Positions 33,880 through 45,286 of a DNA stretch of 64,000 bases are shown in pieces. The stretch spans positions 1,116,001 through 1,180,000 of the forward strand of contig NC_016475.1 in the NCBI RefSeq assembly GCF_000226095.1, read 5' to 3'. The position numbers were made by a program, and so were the translations under genes. Position 1 is the first letter of the stretch. Every line of letters begins with the position of its first letter. The stretch is from Thermothelomyces thermophilus ATCC 42464 (taxonomy: Eukaryota > Ascomycota > Sordariomycetes > Sordariales > Chaetomiaceae). The notes under the pieces are model-generated. The model was not told where the DNA came from. It saw only the letters and a program-made list of their open reading frames with translations, and made no database searches.

Positions 33880-34413
33880 ATGCCAGACACAGAGCCGCAG
33901 ATGGATCAAAGGGCACAGATCATTCGCGCGCCCTCTCGCCCTGCCATCACGGGGAAGGTCGCCGTCTTCCTCGCTGGCACCACCACAGGCACGACGGCGG
34001 CGGCGGCAGCAGCAGGCGCGGACTGGCGCGAGACCGTCACGCTCGCCGTCTCGCATCTGCCCGTCACCGTCCTCAACCCGCTCCGGCCGGACTGGGACGG
34101 CTCGTGGCGCGAGGACCCCTCGTTCGCGCCGTTCCGGGAGCAGATCGAGTGGGAGCTAGACATGCAAGAGCGCGCCGACCTGGTCGTCGTGTACCTCGGC
34201 CCGGGAACGGACGCGCCCGTGAGCTTGCTCGAGCTGGGGCTCTGCGCGCGCTCCGGCAAGGCGGTCGTCGTCGCGTGCTACCCGGGGTACAGGAAGCGGG
34301 GGAATGTGCAGATCGTGTGCCGGTGGTTCGGGTTGGAGTACGTCGATGGGGAGGACGACCTGGCGGGCCGGGTCGTGAAGAGGATTGAGAGGCTACTCGA
34401 GCTCGGAAATTAG
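33880..34413 (+). CDS. Nucleoside 2-deoxyribosyltransferase-like protein
   Basis: This single-exon gene encodes 177 residues with a compact Rossmann-like fold. VAVFLAGTTTG at about 28-38 is the first strand and loop. An Ala-rich insert is encoded by a GCG/GCA run, followed by W and VLNPLRPDWDGSW. FREQIEWELDMQERADLVVVYL and then PVSLLELGLCARSGKAVVV place the catalytic Glu in LLELG. A final GYRKRGNVQIVCRWFG follows. These are the hallmarks of the Nuc_deoxyri_tr2 family (PF15891), many fungal members of which are uncharacterised; transfer or hydrolysis of a deoxyribosyl group is the expected chemistry. The start at 33880 (MPDTEPQ) was chosen over an upstream in-frame ATG at 33709 because the extra residues look non-coding. 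Confidence 0.87.
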   Translation: MPDTEPQMDQRAQIIRAPSRPAITGKVAVFLAGTTTGTTAAAAAAGADWRETVTLAVSHLPVTVLNPLRPDWDGSWREDPSFAPFREQIEWELDMQERADLVVVYLGPGTDAPVSLLELGLCARSGKAVVVACYPGYRKRGNVQIVCRWFGLEYVDGEDDLAGRVVKRIERLLELGN

Positions 34414-35154
34414 CTAATTAATTCAGTGGAAAGGCGTGGTGCGATCTCATGCTGGGCGAGTTCCTCTATTGCGGGTGCTCGATGGGTATGGATTGAAAAC
34501 GATGGGAATCAAGTTCGTGGAGTGCCGAGCCGGCGTGGCCTAAAGTAATTATTCCATGAGAAGAAAAGTAGGCGACCATATTATTCTCAATCCTTGGGCT
34601 TGTGTAATTAGTCGTGGGTTTGGTCGCAGTTTTTTTTTAGCTATAAGTGGTCCGTCTTGTTTTATTCGCCGGTTCTCTCTGGCGCACGTATTCCTTGATT
34701 AAATCATCTCTCAAGCTGATAATTACTTCTGCCTTGCTCATTGTCTGTACTGTTCTGTAATTACAGACAGCAAACCTATCTGAACGGTGAAAAGCTGTGA
34801 TGCTAAAGAGAGAGAGCACTCAACACTGCCTACTTGCCTGTTCTCGATAATATGTACAGTACCCTTTTCAGTAAGAGGGGCTAGGCGAATGAACGTTTAT
34901 CACTACACAGTAGTCTCAACAAATAAGGGTGGATCATTCTTGGTTAGGATAAATGATCTCCAACGAGTGAAGTCGTGCGGCCCGTGCATGCCCGTAGATT
35001 GCGCACGCCATCGAGTGGTAGTGGGGCGCCTCACTTTGTGCCCCGCTCCTCTACAATCTGGAACCAACCGTAGATTTTTGACTCATCAAAAGCTGCCACG
35101 CAGACCATTTTATAGGTCGCCCAAGACTATCACCCAACCCCTGCTGACGGCTGG
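34414..35154. other. Intergenic
   Basis: No gene recognised. It should include the promoter of the cysteinyl-tRNA synthetase gene. Confidence 0.5.
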
Positions 35155-38010
35155 ATGCGCTCCCTCGCCAGGATTCGACCTTTCTTCCCTTCGTTCAGAC
35201 CCCTTGTATTCAAGCCCCGGCTGTCACGGGGATTTTCTTCTTCAATGGCAGGCATCACAGTCCACAACTCGCTGAAGCCCGGCGCGCCGGTGCCCTTCGT
35301 GCCCAGGGAGGAGGGCAAAGTCTCATGGTATGCCTGCGGTCCGACCACATACGACCTAAGCCACCTGGGCCACGCTCGCAACTATGTCTCCACCGACATC
35401 ATCCGCCGCATCCTCATGCATCACTTCGGTTTCAAGGTCAACTTTGTGGTAAGTGGCTGCAACCCGCGACTGAAAACGGAATAACGCGCTGACATCGCTG
35501 CCAGATGAATTACACGGATGTGGATGACAAGGTCGGTGTCCACACTCGGGCAGCCGCGGCAGTAACTGACCCTCGCAGATCATCATCAAGGCGAGGAGAA
35601 AACGGCTGCTCGAGCTCGAGAAGGAGAAGCCCTACACCCCCGAACAAATTCGGGACCTCGTCTTCAAGGCCTTCCGGGCGTATGCTGAGAGCAACCTCCC
35701 TCTCCTGACCGCAGACGGCCAATCAGCCTTAGACGAGAATAATTACCTGGACCGGCGAGATGCAGCCTACGGCCGTGTCCTGGCGGGTGGCACGCTGTCC
35801 GGGGAAGGAAAGCCGAGCGATGCCGAGGCCAAGGTGAAGATGCATCTCAGCAACATGGACTCGGCAGCCAAGTCCCTGCGGGATGCGTCCGGGTTTGACG
35901 GGGCCGAGGAGGTCCTCCTTCCGTACCTGGACTCTTTGTACAAGGAGACGATCGACACCAGCGACCAGACCATCTTCACCAACCTCACACAAGCAATGGA
36001 GAAGGCGTTCAACGACGACATGCGCGCGCTGAATGTGCTCCCGCCCGATGCCGTGACGCGAGTCACCGAGTACGTTCCGCAGATTGTCAAGTTCGTCGAG
36101 CAGGTGATGGCGAAAGGGTTTGCATATGAGGCCAACGGCTCGGTCTACTTCGATATCGCCGCTTTCGAGAAGGCCGGGAACACGTATGCCCGGCTTCGTC
36201 CCGAGAGCAAGAACGACAAGGCGTTGCAAGAAGAAGGAGAAGGATCGCTGTCAAAGAGCTTAGAGGGGAAGAAGCGGCCCGGCGATTTTGCCTTGTGCGT
36301 TTGTTTCCTCACTCGGTTGATAAATGGCATTGGCGCTAACGAGGGACCGCAGGTGGAAGAAGTCCAAGCCCGGCGAGCCGTACTGGCCAAGTCCCTGGGG
36401 ACCGGGGCGCCCTGGCTGGCATATCGAGTGCTCAGTTATGGCCTCGGACAAGCTCGGTGAACAGATGGATATCCATTCGGGCGGCATAGATCTGGCCTTC
36501 CCTCATCACGACAACGAGCTGGCCCAGAGCGAGGCCTACTTCCACGAGTGTGGAAAAGGCGAGCACACCTGGGTCAGATACTTCTTGGTATGTTTGTCCA
36601 AACCGCCGAGATCAAGCCACGCCTCGCTGTTCGCTAACGAGCAATACAGCACATGGGTCATCTCTCTATCGCAGGAAGCAAGATGTCCAAGAGCCTGAAG
36701 AATTTTCAGACCATTCAAGATGCCTTGGCGACCACCTACACTGCGCGGAACATGCGCATCGTGTTTCTGATGGGTCGCTGGAATGACGGCGTTGAAATTT
36801 CGCAGGACATGCGGAAACAAGCGGATAGCTGGGAGAGCACGATCGATGTGGGTTAACCCGTTGCCCGTGGATATTCTCTTGAGTGCTCGACCGTTACTAA
36901 CCGTCGTAGAACTTCTTCACAAATGTCAAGGCCAAGCTGACAGAGGCTGGGTCGATGACCGAAGGTGTCAAGAATCTCTCTTTGACTGAGGGCACCGGGG
37001 ATAGCCTGATCGCAGAGCTCGAACAGGCCAAAACGGACCTTGACTCAGCACTGCGCAACTCCTTCGACACCCCCGGTGCAATGCAGGTGATCCTCCGGCT
37101 GGTCAAAGAGGCCAACATACACATGAACGACAAGTCTGCCCAGCCTAGCTTGCAGGCCCTCGAAGCCGTCGCTAGGTGGGTCACCAAGATCGTCGGCATC
37201 CTGGGACTCGACGCGAACGCGCAGCCGCCCTACGATGGGCTTGGGTGGAGTTCCACCAGCGCCGCGGCAGCTGCCAACCTCGACCCTCAAACGGCCGTCA
37301 AGCCTTACGCGGGTGTATATGCCAAGGTGAAGGCGGATATCGAGGCTCTCAACCTCGCCGCCCCATCAGTTCAGAACCTCCTCCAGGGTCAGACGCCGGA
37401 CGCCGAGTTCGCCGAGCTGGAGAAGATCGGGGAGCGTGATGTGGAGAAGCTTGCCATGCCGTATCTCAGGGCAACTTCCCGGCTACGGGACGAGCTGCGC
37501 AGCATTGTGGCGACTCTTGAGCCGGCGAGCAAGCAGGCCGTGCTAGCGCTGAGCGACCGCATTCGTGACTACGACCTGACCGATATAGGAGTTCAGCTCG
37601 ACGACCAAGCTGACAAGCCCAGCTTGATCAAGTTTGTGCCGGCGGCCAAACTCATTGCCGCGCGCGAGGAGAAGGCGGCGCTGCTGGCTGAGAAGGCGCG
37701 CCAGAAGGAGGAGGGTAGGTGGTTCCCTTTTCTTAAGTGAGCTCAACAGTGCTGACCAATTTGAAAAATAGCTCGAAAGGCAAGGGAGAAGGCAGAGGAG
37801 GAGAAATGGGCCAAGGCCAAAGTGCCCCCCCAAGAAATGTTCAAAGGAGACCCCAAGTATCAGGAGTGGGATGCTGATGGGCTGCCCACCAAACTTGCCG
37901 ACGGGACCGAACTGCCAAAGAGCCAGGCCAAGAAGCTAAGGAAGGAGTGGGAGCGGCAAGCGAAGCTACACGAGGAGTATCGTGTCAAGTTCGGGATCGG
38001 GAAAGAGTAG
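35155..38010 (+). CDS. Cysteinyl-tRNA synthetase, mitochondrial and cytosolic forms
   Basis: Seven exons: 35155-35448, 35505-35531, 35579-36294, 36353-36587, 36650-36847, 36910-37714 and 37772-38010, encoding 837 residues in phase throughout. It charges tRNA-Cys. The HIGH motif is HLGH in [15 protein letters not shown], with zinc ligand Cys in [10 protein letters not shown]. Further ligands lie in WHIECSVMA and FPHHDNE, and the KMSKS loop is in [12 protein letters not shown] long eukaryote-type C-terminal extension ends in Lys/Glu-rich helices. Exon 2 is only 27 nt (MNYTDVDDK) and its following donor is the weak GTCGGT. Residues 1-30 (Arg-rich, no acidic residue, ending GFSSS) look like a mitochondrial presequence. 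A second ATG at 35245 ([10 protein letters not shown]) would give the cytosolic enzyme. Confidence 0.95.
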
Positions 38011-38102
38011 GGGCCTCTCGTACCGTCTTGGAGATTATCACTTGATTGAGTATCTGCGAGGCAAACCTGGGTTGGCATTATTTCATATTCGGTGCGCAAG
38101 TG

Positions 38103-38153
38103 ATGGAAGATGGTTTCCAATAGATGGAAGATGGTTCCAATAGATGGAAGAAA
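38103..38153 (+). repeat. GATGGAAG tandem repeat at host/repeat border
   Basis: Two and a half units of about 21 bp (GATGGAAGATGG-TTCCAATA) lie just after the synthetase gene, where base composition switches to RIP-like. Confidence 0.8.
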
Positions 38154-38339
38154 AGTTGGTAAGTTATAAATAGTTCAAAAGTACGATGTCCTCTTCCTAT
38201 ATTGGCTAGCCCTATTGGCTCTATATAAGTAGAGGATAGGAATAAAGAACACTCCGTTTGCCAACCTGTTTGCCAGATCTACAGGGCTTATCTTATCTAA
38301 CCTTATATAATGGACGCGTCTGTAGATAACGTACTACAT
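38154..38339 (-). repeat. Probable 3' LTR of Gypsy relic A
   Basis: On the minus strand a purine-rich tract (GGCAGGGGACT) is followed directly by TGATGTAG..., which fits a polypurine tract and LTR start. The segment also has a TATA-like and an AATAAA-like sequence on the plus strand. No second copy is seen in the window and the outer edge is uncertain. Confidence 0.45.
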
Positions 38340-41300
38340 CAAGTCCCCTGCCTAGAAGGAAAAACGTAATGCCTATATTATAGCTCTAAATAGCTCTTAA
38401 ATGTGCCTTCTTTCTATAGTAATATTGTAATAGAAAGTAATAGTGTTATCTTACTATTATAGTATCCTATATATCTTCCTCTTAGCTACTTATAGCCTTA
38501 CTTTAGTATCTTCTATCTATAGCTTCCTTTAGGGGAGTCCTTAATACCTTCTTACTAGGGTATCTATATAGGCGTTTGCCTTATATTACTTAAGCTACTA
38601 TAGGTTAACCTCTTTAATATGCTTAATATTTATTAACTAACTTATATATATAGTATAGTTAAAAGTTAGTCTTCTATATATTATATTTATAGCTAAGTCC
38701 TTTCTATTTAATTAGATATTTATACTTATTATATATAAACTTATAGTTTAAAATATATTTGAGTTTGTATTTGTCTTTAGATTCTAAGCTACTATTAGTA
38801 TAGCTATCTTTAATAGGGTTAGGAGGTAGTATAGCGCGGTTATATAGGTCAGTTCTAGGTAGAGTAGGTAATAGCTATACTATAGATATTATAGGATAGA
38901 TATCTATATTTGGCAGTAGTTAAAGACGGTATACTAGGTGGATAACGTGTTTAATAACTTTAAAAGGTCTAGTATACTATTAGGATAGTTTATATGACGG
39001 CTGTCCGGGTAAGTAATAGCTATAGTAAAGGTATAGATATACTTGGTTGCCTAGTTTAAATTCGATATTATAGTGGCTAGCGTCGTATCTACGTTTGGCA
39101 TAGGCTGCTATAAAGTCTATTGCTATCTAGGCATCTTAGTATAGATATTCGTATAGGACTAAGATATCCTATACTGTTTTCGATAGCACTGTTAACGCTT
39201 CTAGCAGTCTAGCTAGTTTAAAACCGTATAGTAGCTTATATAGAGATACGCTAATAGAAGCGGTATATATACTATTTAAATGCTACTAGAGCTATAGAAG
39301 TATAGTAGTCTAATTATTATCTAGTTTCTTATAGACGAAGAAGCGTAGAGCGATTTCTACTATTTAGTTCTTTCGCTCTATAAGACTATCTCCCTATAGA
39401 TAGTATATAGTAGTTATTAATAGCTTTGTGCCTAACGCTTTCTATATATTAGTCTATAGCTTAGATATAAATTTATAGTTATAGTTAGATATAACGGCGG
39501 TTAGTACTCCCTAGTTAGATAAGAGCAATTGTCATATTAATATATAGCCTTAGTCTATAGTAGTATAGTTAGAGTAGCTAGGTATAAAGAGCGTTCGTTT
39601 AGATGATTTATAAGATATAGTCATTATCAAATTAAACTTATTATACCTATTTAAATGCTATAGCGTTCTAGCTAATAGAACTAATAGTAACATTACTATA
39701 AAGTTAATAGCAATTACTTATATAGGTAGTATATCTAATAGGCAAATTAGCTAGTAGTTACCTATAGGAAGATTATAATCGGTAGCGTTAACTTGACAGA
39801 TAAGGCAGTACTTTATATAGTCCTATATATACCTAGTCTTTCTATCGATCGCGATACTACGTAAGTCGTATATTATTCTATTAGTTCCGAAATAATGCTT
39901 CTTATCGTAGGCCAAGCCTAGGATATATTACACGAGGCTTGACGGAACGTATAGTATACGTGTTCTATCTAGGCAGATATAGTAGAGGAGTTTGTCAATC
40001 AGGACGAACGGTAGCCTATAGTGCGAAAAAATAGCGATACCCTTATCGTCAATAGTCCTATCTGTACGCTTATTTTTAATAAGGTCCTTAATAATAGGGG
40101 CGTACTTGGTATCTGCCTTGTAGCCGTTAACAAACTTTGCCTTGAGTTTAGGATCTATCTATGCCTCGGCAAAAGCGAACTAAACGTTATCAAGTATAGC
40201 CAATCCATCTAGTCGTTTAGAAGGTTCGGGGTCCCCTAATACGCTTAATCTGCTTAATGTATCTAGTATAAAGTTAAGTCTCCTAGGTAGATGGTAGACT
40301 TTAAGGTTATATTATAATAGGTAGATAGATACGTTAATTAGGCGATGGTTAGCGTGGTTAGTTAAACTTGTATCTAGGTTAGTTTGTTCTATAATACTAT
40401 ATATAGCGGTATAGTTAGTTAGGACGATAACTAGTATATATGCCAAATAGATTATTATATATAGTTTGTAAATTGCCTAGACTAGATAGGTAACTTCTTA
40501 TTTAGAAGGTCTATATTATATCTTAGCCTTTGTTAATAGTTAGCTTAAAAATATAATAGGTAGTACCTAGTTAGCTAGGATAAGGTTACCTAGGTACTAG
40601 TTATATCTGTCGCGAGTATAGAAGACTATAACGCTAAATCTACGTTCTAAATAGCTATCAAGTTAAATATATAACTACTTATTAGAATTAAAGTAATAGA
40701 GAATTATCAGGTTTTCGCGATAAATGGCCTCCTATAGGGTAGTAAAGGACGCTTTTTCCTATTTAGTTAGCTCGAAGGAAGTATGGCTATAATAGCCTAT
40801 TCTTCTTATACGATTTCTAACTTCTAGTTCGCTAGTTTTCCGGCCACGTATAAGTAGGTTAGTCTTACATTTCTAGAGCGGCTTAGCGATCTTCGCGTAG
40901 TATAAAATCAAGTATTGTGGAAAACTAGTAATGCCTAAGTACTATTCTAGCGCCTTTAACGTATATAAAAAGGACAACTGCTTAAACGCTTTAACGCGCT
41001 AATCTATATTAGTAAGGCCAAGACTATCTATATAGAAGCCAAGCAGTTCTACATTTAGGTAGCCGATATATGATTTAGTAAGCAAGATAGCGATATTCTT
41101 CTTCCGGAATAGGTTAAAGATAGTCTTTAAATGCTATATATAATCCTCGGCTATATCTAAAAAGATAACGATATCGTCGATAAACGCGTAATAGTAAGAG
41201 GAATACGGTCGTAATAGCTAATCTATAAACCATTATACGTATATAGGCAAATTATAGTATCCTATAAGTGTTATGGTTAGCTATTCTAGACTACAAGGGC

Positions 41301-42063
41301 TAATTAGCGTAAACCTATTACGATATAGAGGATATATACCAAACTAATGGAAAAATAACGTTACATCAATTGCTATAATGAATTTCTTTCTATATAGCGC
41401 TATGATAATCTCTGACTATAGTAGTAATGGGTAGTTATCGGGAATAGTAACCTTATTTAAACTATATAGATCGATGATAACGCGGCCCTTTATAACTCCC
41501 TTAACCGTTTACTAGACAACGAAAACAGGATAGACAAAAGGAGTAGCGTCCTTTGTAAACCGTAATTTGCCCTATTAATAGAGGGCGTCAAAGGTTTTGT
41601 CTAGGACTTCCCTATCCCTTTAGCTTAATAGGTATACGCGGAAGCGTACTTTCTAGTGTTACTAGCCTTCCATAAGTAGCACTTTTATCTATTTGTCCTA
41701 TAGGATATCGATTAGACTAGTGTCGTTCTAGAGTTATAGGAATTCGTTAACTAAGTTAGCGAACTTCTTAGCTAGTTTTACGTCGCTAGTATATATATAA
41801 ATACTATTATCCATAACGATCTTAGGTAAGGAGCTAGATATCTTTAATCCTAGTATAGAATACTTCTTAGGTATATATAGCTTATATTCCGCTTTGCTAG
41901 GAACGTCGTTAGCTCCTAAGATCGCTTCTAACAAAATATCCTATAATAGAAAAGGTTAAGATTACTAAGTAAGTTAGAAGACAAAGTCGCTAACAAAAGT
42001 GCCTAGATTTACATTATCTATAATAATTAAGTCGTTAGTAGTTATAATAGGTAGCTTTATAAG
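38340..42063 (-). mobile_element. Ty3/Gypsy relic A, minus strand
   Basis: A strongly RIP-mutated retroelement fossil. Going down the minus strand, one can recognise a region upstream of reverse transcriptase (about 41.7-41.95 kb), reverse transcriptase (about 41.1-41.6 kb), RNase H (about 40.6-40.9 kb) and integrase (about 39.3-39.85 kb). It differs in sequence from the other Gypsy relics here, so it is a separate family. It is broken in very many places (dozens) and old. Its right end abuts the LTR at 42064. Gag is not recognised. Confidence 0.75.
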
Positions 42064-42403
42064 TGTCAAGAGGGCCTACCACTAAGCTAACTTGTCAAGG
42101 AGGTAGTACTATTATAGGGCCTACTAGATAGGTTCAGACTAGGTTCGTAGGTAGGGAGAGTCAAGTATCTTTCTAGGGCAGGTAGGTAGGTTGTTCTAAG
42201 GACTAATCCTTAGGGAGCCAAAACCTCCCTTTCGGATCTATAGTCTAATAGGTACATTTTATACCCTAAATTAGCCGCTCGTTCCTCTAGCCATACCCCG
42301 ACCGTGTCTATTACTTACAGGGTCATACCTGTTAGTGTCTAGGTATAGGCCCTCTAGCCGCCGTAGCCTGGCCGTAAGCATAGGTTAGCTTATATTCGTA
42401 ACA
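42064..42403 (-). repeat. LTR of Gypsy family C, left copy (340 bp)
   Basis: Bounded by TGTCAAGAGG and TTCGTAACA on the plus strand. On the minus strand a purine tract (GGGGGAGAGTAAGT, 42404-42417) precedes it, marking it as the 3' LTR of a minus-strand element lying to its right. A second 340-bp copy lies at 55036-55375. Confidence 0.75.
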
Positions 42404-43016
42404 ACTTACTCTCCCCCTTAGTAGGCCTATCTATAGGCCTATAGGCTCTGTTAGAATAGCTTTATCTTAGATATTTATTCTATAGTAACGGATTGCTATT
42501 GTTTTAATGCTTTGTTATTACGGCTTTATTCGCGATTATATATAGAATAGGTAGGTACTAGGTGCCTTTATTTTCAAATATATATTACTATTATTATAGT
42601 TACCGTTTAGGTACTTTTATCTAAAGATTCGCTTTGTTATAAATATATCTAGTGGTTGCTATAGCGCTAGGAAGGTATCTACTATAGTGATAGAAATAAT
42701 ATTTAACTTTCTTAGAGGGCCGCTCTTCACTCTCGATTTTCTTTTAATCTTTAACCTTATCCTCCCTAAAACGTTCTTATTTTAGCTACCTATAACATTT
42801 TTTCAATCTTCAAATCTTTATTCTTATATTTGTGGCAATATTATAGAGATTTAGTAGCTTAGTACGGCTGACTTGCTACTATATATACGGTGCTTATATA
42901 GCGCTATTAAGGAAATTAAGGCAAACGACGAGGTTCCTCTTGACGTTTAGTATACGTTCCCTATTACTAGCTCGTTTAGGTGTTTTTAGTACCGTTAGGG
43001 CTACTAGACGAGCTGC

Positions 43017-43266
43017 CTCCTAATAAGTATACGTTTTGGGAGCGATCCCCTAGGTATTAATGATTATTTAGGCTACTAGTGCTATAACTAGTAATATAGT
43101 TAACCTTATAATTATTATTTAATCTACCTATAAAGTTACTGGACGAGCTGCCTCCTAATAAGTATACGTTTTGGGAGCGATCCCCTAGGTATTAATGATT
43201 ATTTAGGCTACTAGTGCTATAACTAGTAATATAGTTAACCTTATAATTATTATTTAATCTACCTAT
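43017..43266 (+). repeat. 125-bp perfect tandem duplication
   Basis: The unit at 43017-43141 is repeated at 43142-43266, apparently without mismatch apart from the edge. The homologous stretch near 55980-56110 has only one unit. Confidence 0.9.
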
Positions 43267-45286
43267 AAAGTTATTTTAGCCTTAAAGCTAGATATAGCTA
43301 ACCTTAAGGATTTGCTTATATTTAGTAAGCGCTATTACTATTATATTACCACGCTTATAAATAATATAGCTATTACTTTTAAAGTAGTTAAGAAGTATTA
43401 CTAGTCTAATATAGGCCTTATTAATAATAGTAGTAAGAAGATTACCTTGGTAAGAACCTATTCGTTTTCGCTTACAATTTAGTATAGATACTAATATATT
43501 TATAGGAGTAATAGCTGGTATATAGTAAGTTTATAACTAATTATAAGTATATAATCGCGGCTACTAATCTATAGCCTGAGTTTAATACTAGTATAATACG
43601 TTTAATTACGTTTTAGTCTACCTAATCATTTACTAATATAATATAGGTACTAAATAATCTTATAATCTAATAGTATTTGCCATTACCTTACCTAAAGCCT
43701 ATTAACAAGGGTTATATTACTTAGTAAATAGCTAAATATAAGTTCATTACCAAACTAGGTATACTTATAATAAGGGCCTTAGGTAGTAAGGGCAAGGTAG
43801 CCTAATTCTTAGGTAAATACGTAATAGACTTAGAGTTTATCTCTTACAATAGATTTTAGCAAGGTTTTTAGGGTAATGAAATTTTATCCTATTTTTATTT
43901 TTTTTAATTATATAAAGTAGATACCCTTTTAGCCCTAAATCGGTATTATAGATTCGCTCTACCAATTTGTAATACTATAATATAAATATTTGTTTTTTAC
44001 TAATTTTAGTATCTCTAATAGGGCCTTCTTTACTATAGTTTTAATATAATGTCGATTCTAAATATAGTTCTTCATAATATAGCTTTAGGCCCCTCCTAGG
44101 GCGCCCTTCTCTAGGCCTTTTCTATAGTGTTTCGATCGCCGTCTTAGGGCGTATTACTATAGTAACGCGCCGCTCTACCCTACATGCTTTTCCTTAAGGT
44201 ATATATCTAGGTACTTCCTATAGGCGCCCTCTTCCTAGCCTCTTCTTATGCTTCTCTATACCGTATTATAGGCGCTCTATGATTATAGTACGCCTCCTAA
44301 ACTTATATACTTTACCCTACGTATTGGCGATGTCTTCTTTGTCTACCTACTAGTTAAATTTAGAGGGCTACCCCTTCTATTTTACTAGGAACTATTAAGT
44401 CCTACCGTCGGCCTGCTCTACCAAAACTTCCTTAACCTCCTATTCTTTATTATCCTTAAGTTTAGGCATTAGCATTTATTCTGCCTCATTTCAGCTATAT
44501 AGGTACTATAGTTTAAGTAGGGAAATAGGGAAGACGTTATATAATTAGGCGTACTATATAGGTAACGTTAGCTAATATATTAGTAAACTAACTAGGTCGA
44601 GTACCTAAAATAGGCTAACAAATTTAGGGGTTAATTTTTTAGGTATCTTTAACTTAAGATTCTAGGTAGAGAGTAGGACAAAGTTACCTTTTTAAATATT
44701 CTTTCTTAATGTTTTTGGTTATAATAAATTTTATAATCTTAGATGGCTTTCTCCCAATATATTTCTAGTTATTTTTATAATACTTGTAATTTTCTAATTT
44801 GTTCTATTATATTAGGGTGGTACCTCCCTTTTGGCAAATCGTCCTTAATTTATAACGAAATCGTAGGGTTATAGCCTATTAATGCTTAAAGAGAGGGTAA
44901 CCTAGTAATTACATTAATAATATTATTATATATAAATTCTACTTTTAAGAGGATTTGTACCTAAATTGTAAGGTTTGCTATAGCAAAATAATGGAGGTAT
45001 TATATAAGTATTTAGTTATTCTACTTGGTTTAGCTATTAGTTCAGGGGTAAAATGCTATAGAAAGCTTCCTATTAATGTAGTTTAGGTAATAGAGATCTA
45101 CCTAAAATTACGAAGTAAATATAAAGCTATAATTACTTATATAGCCTTCTAGTATACTATATTTAAGTTTAATCTCCCTATAAACTAGCTTAGTAAGCCG
45201 TTAGCTTATAATATCCAAATTAATGACAAAGAATCGGTTTATCTTAATATATTAGTCCATAACTATAAATACTATATTCTTTTCTT

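Noticed and set aside
1-38100. tRNA or rRNA genes
   Set aside because: I scanned by eye for the T-loop box (GGTTCGANNCC) and rRNA-like blocks and found no convincing case; a covariance-model search would be decisive.
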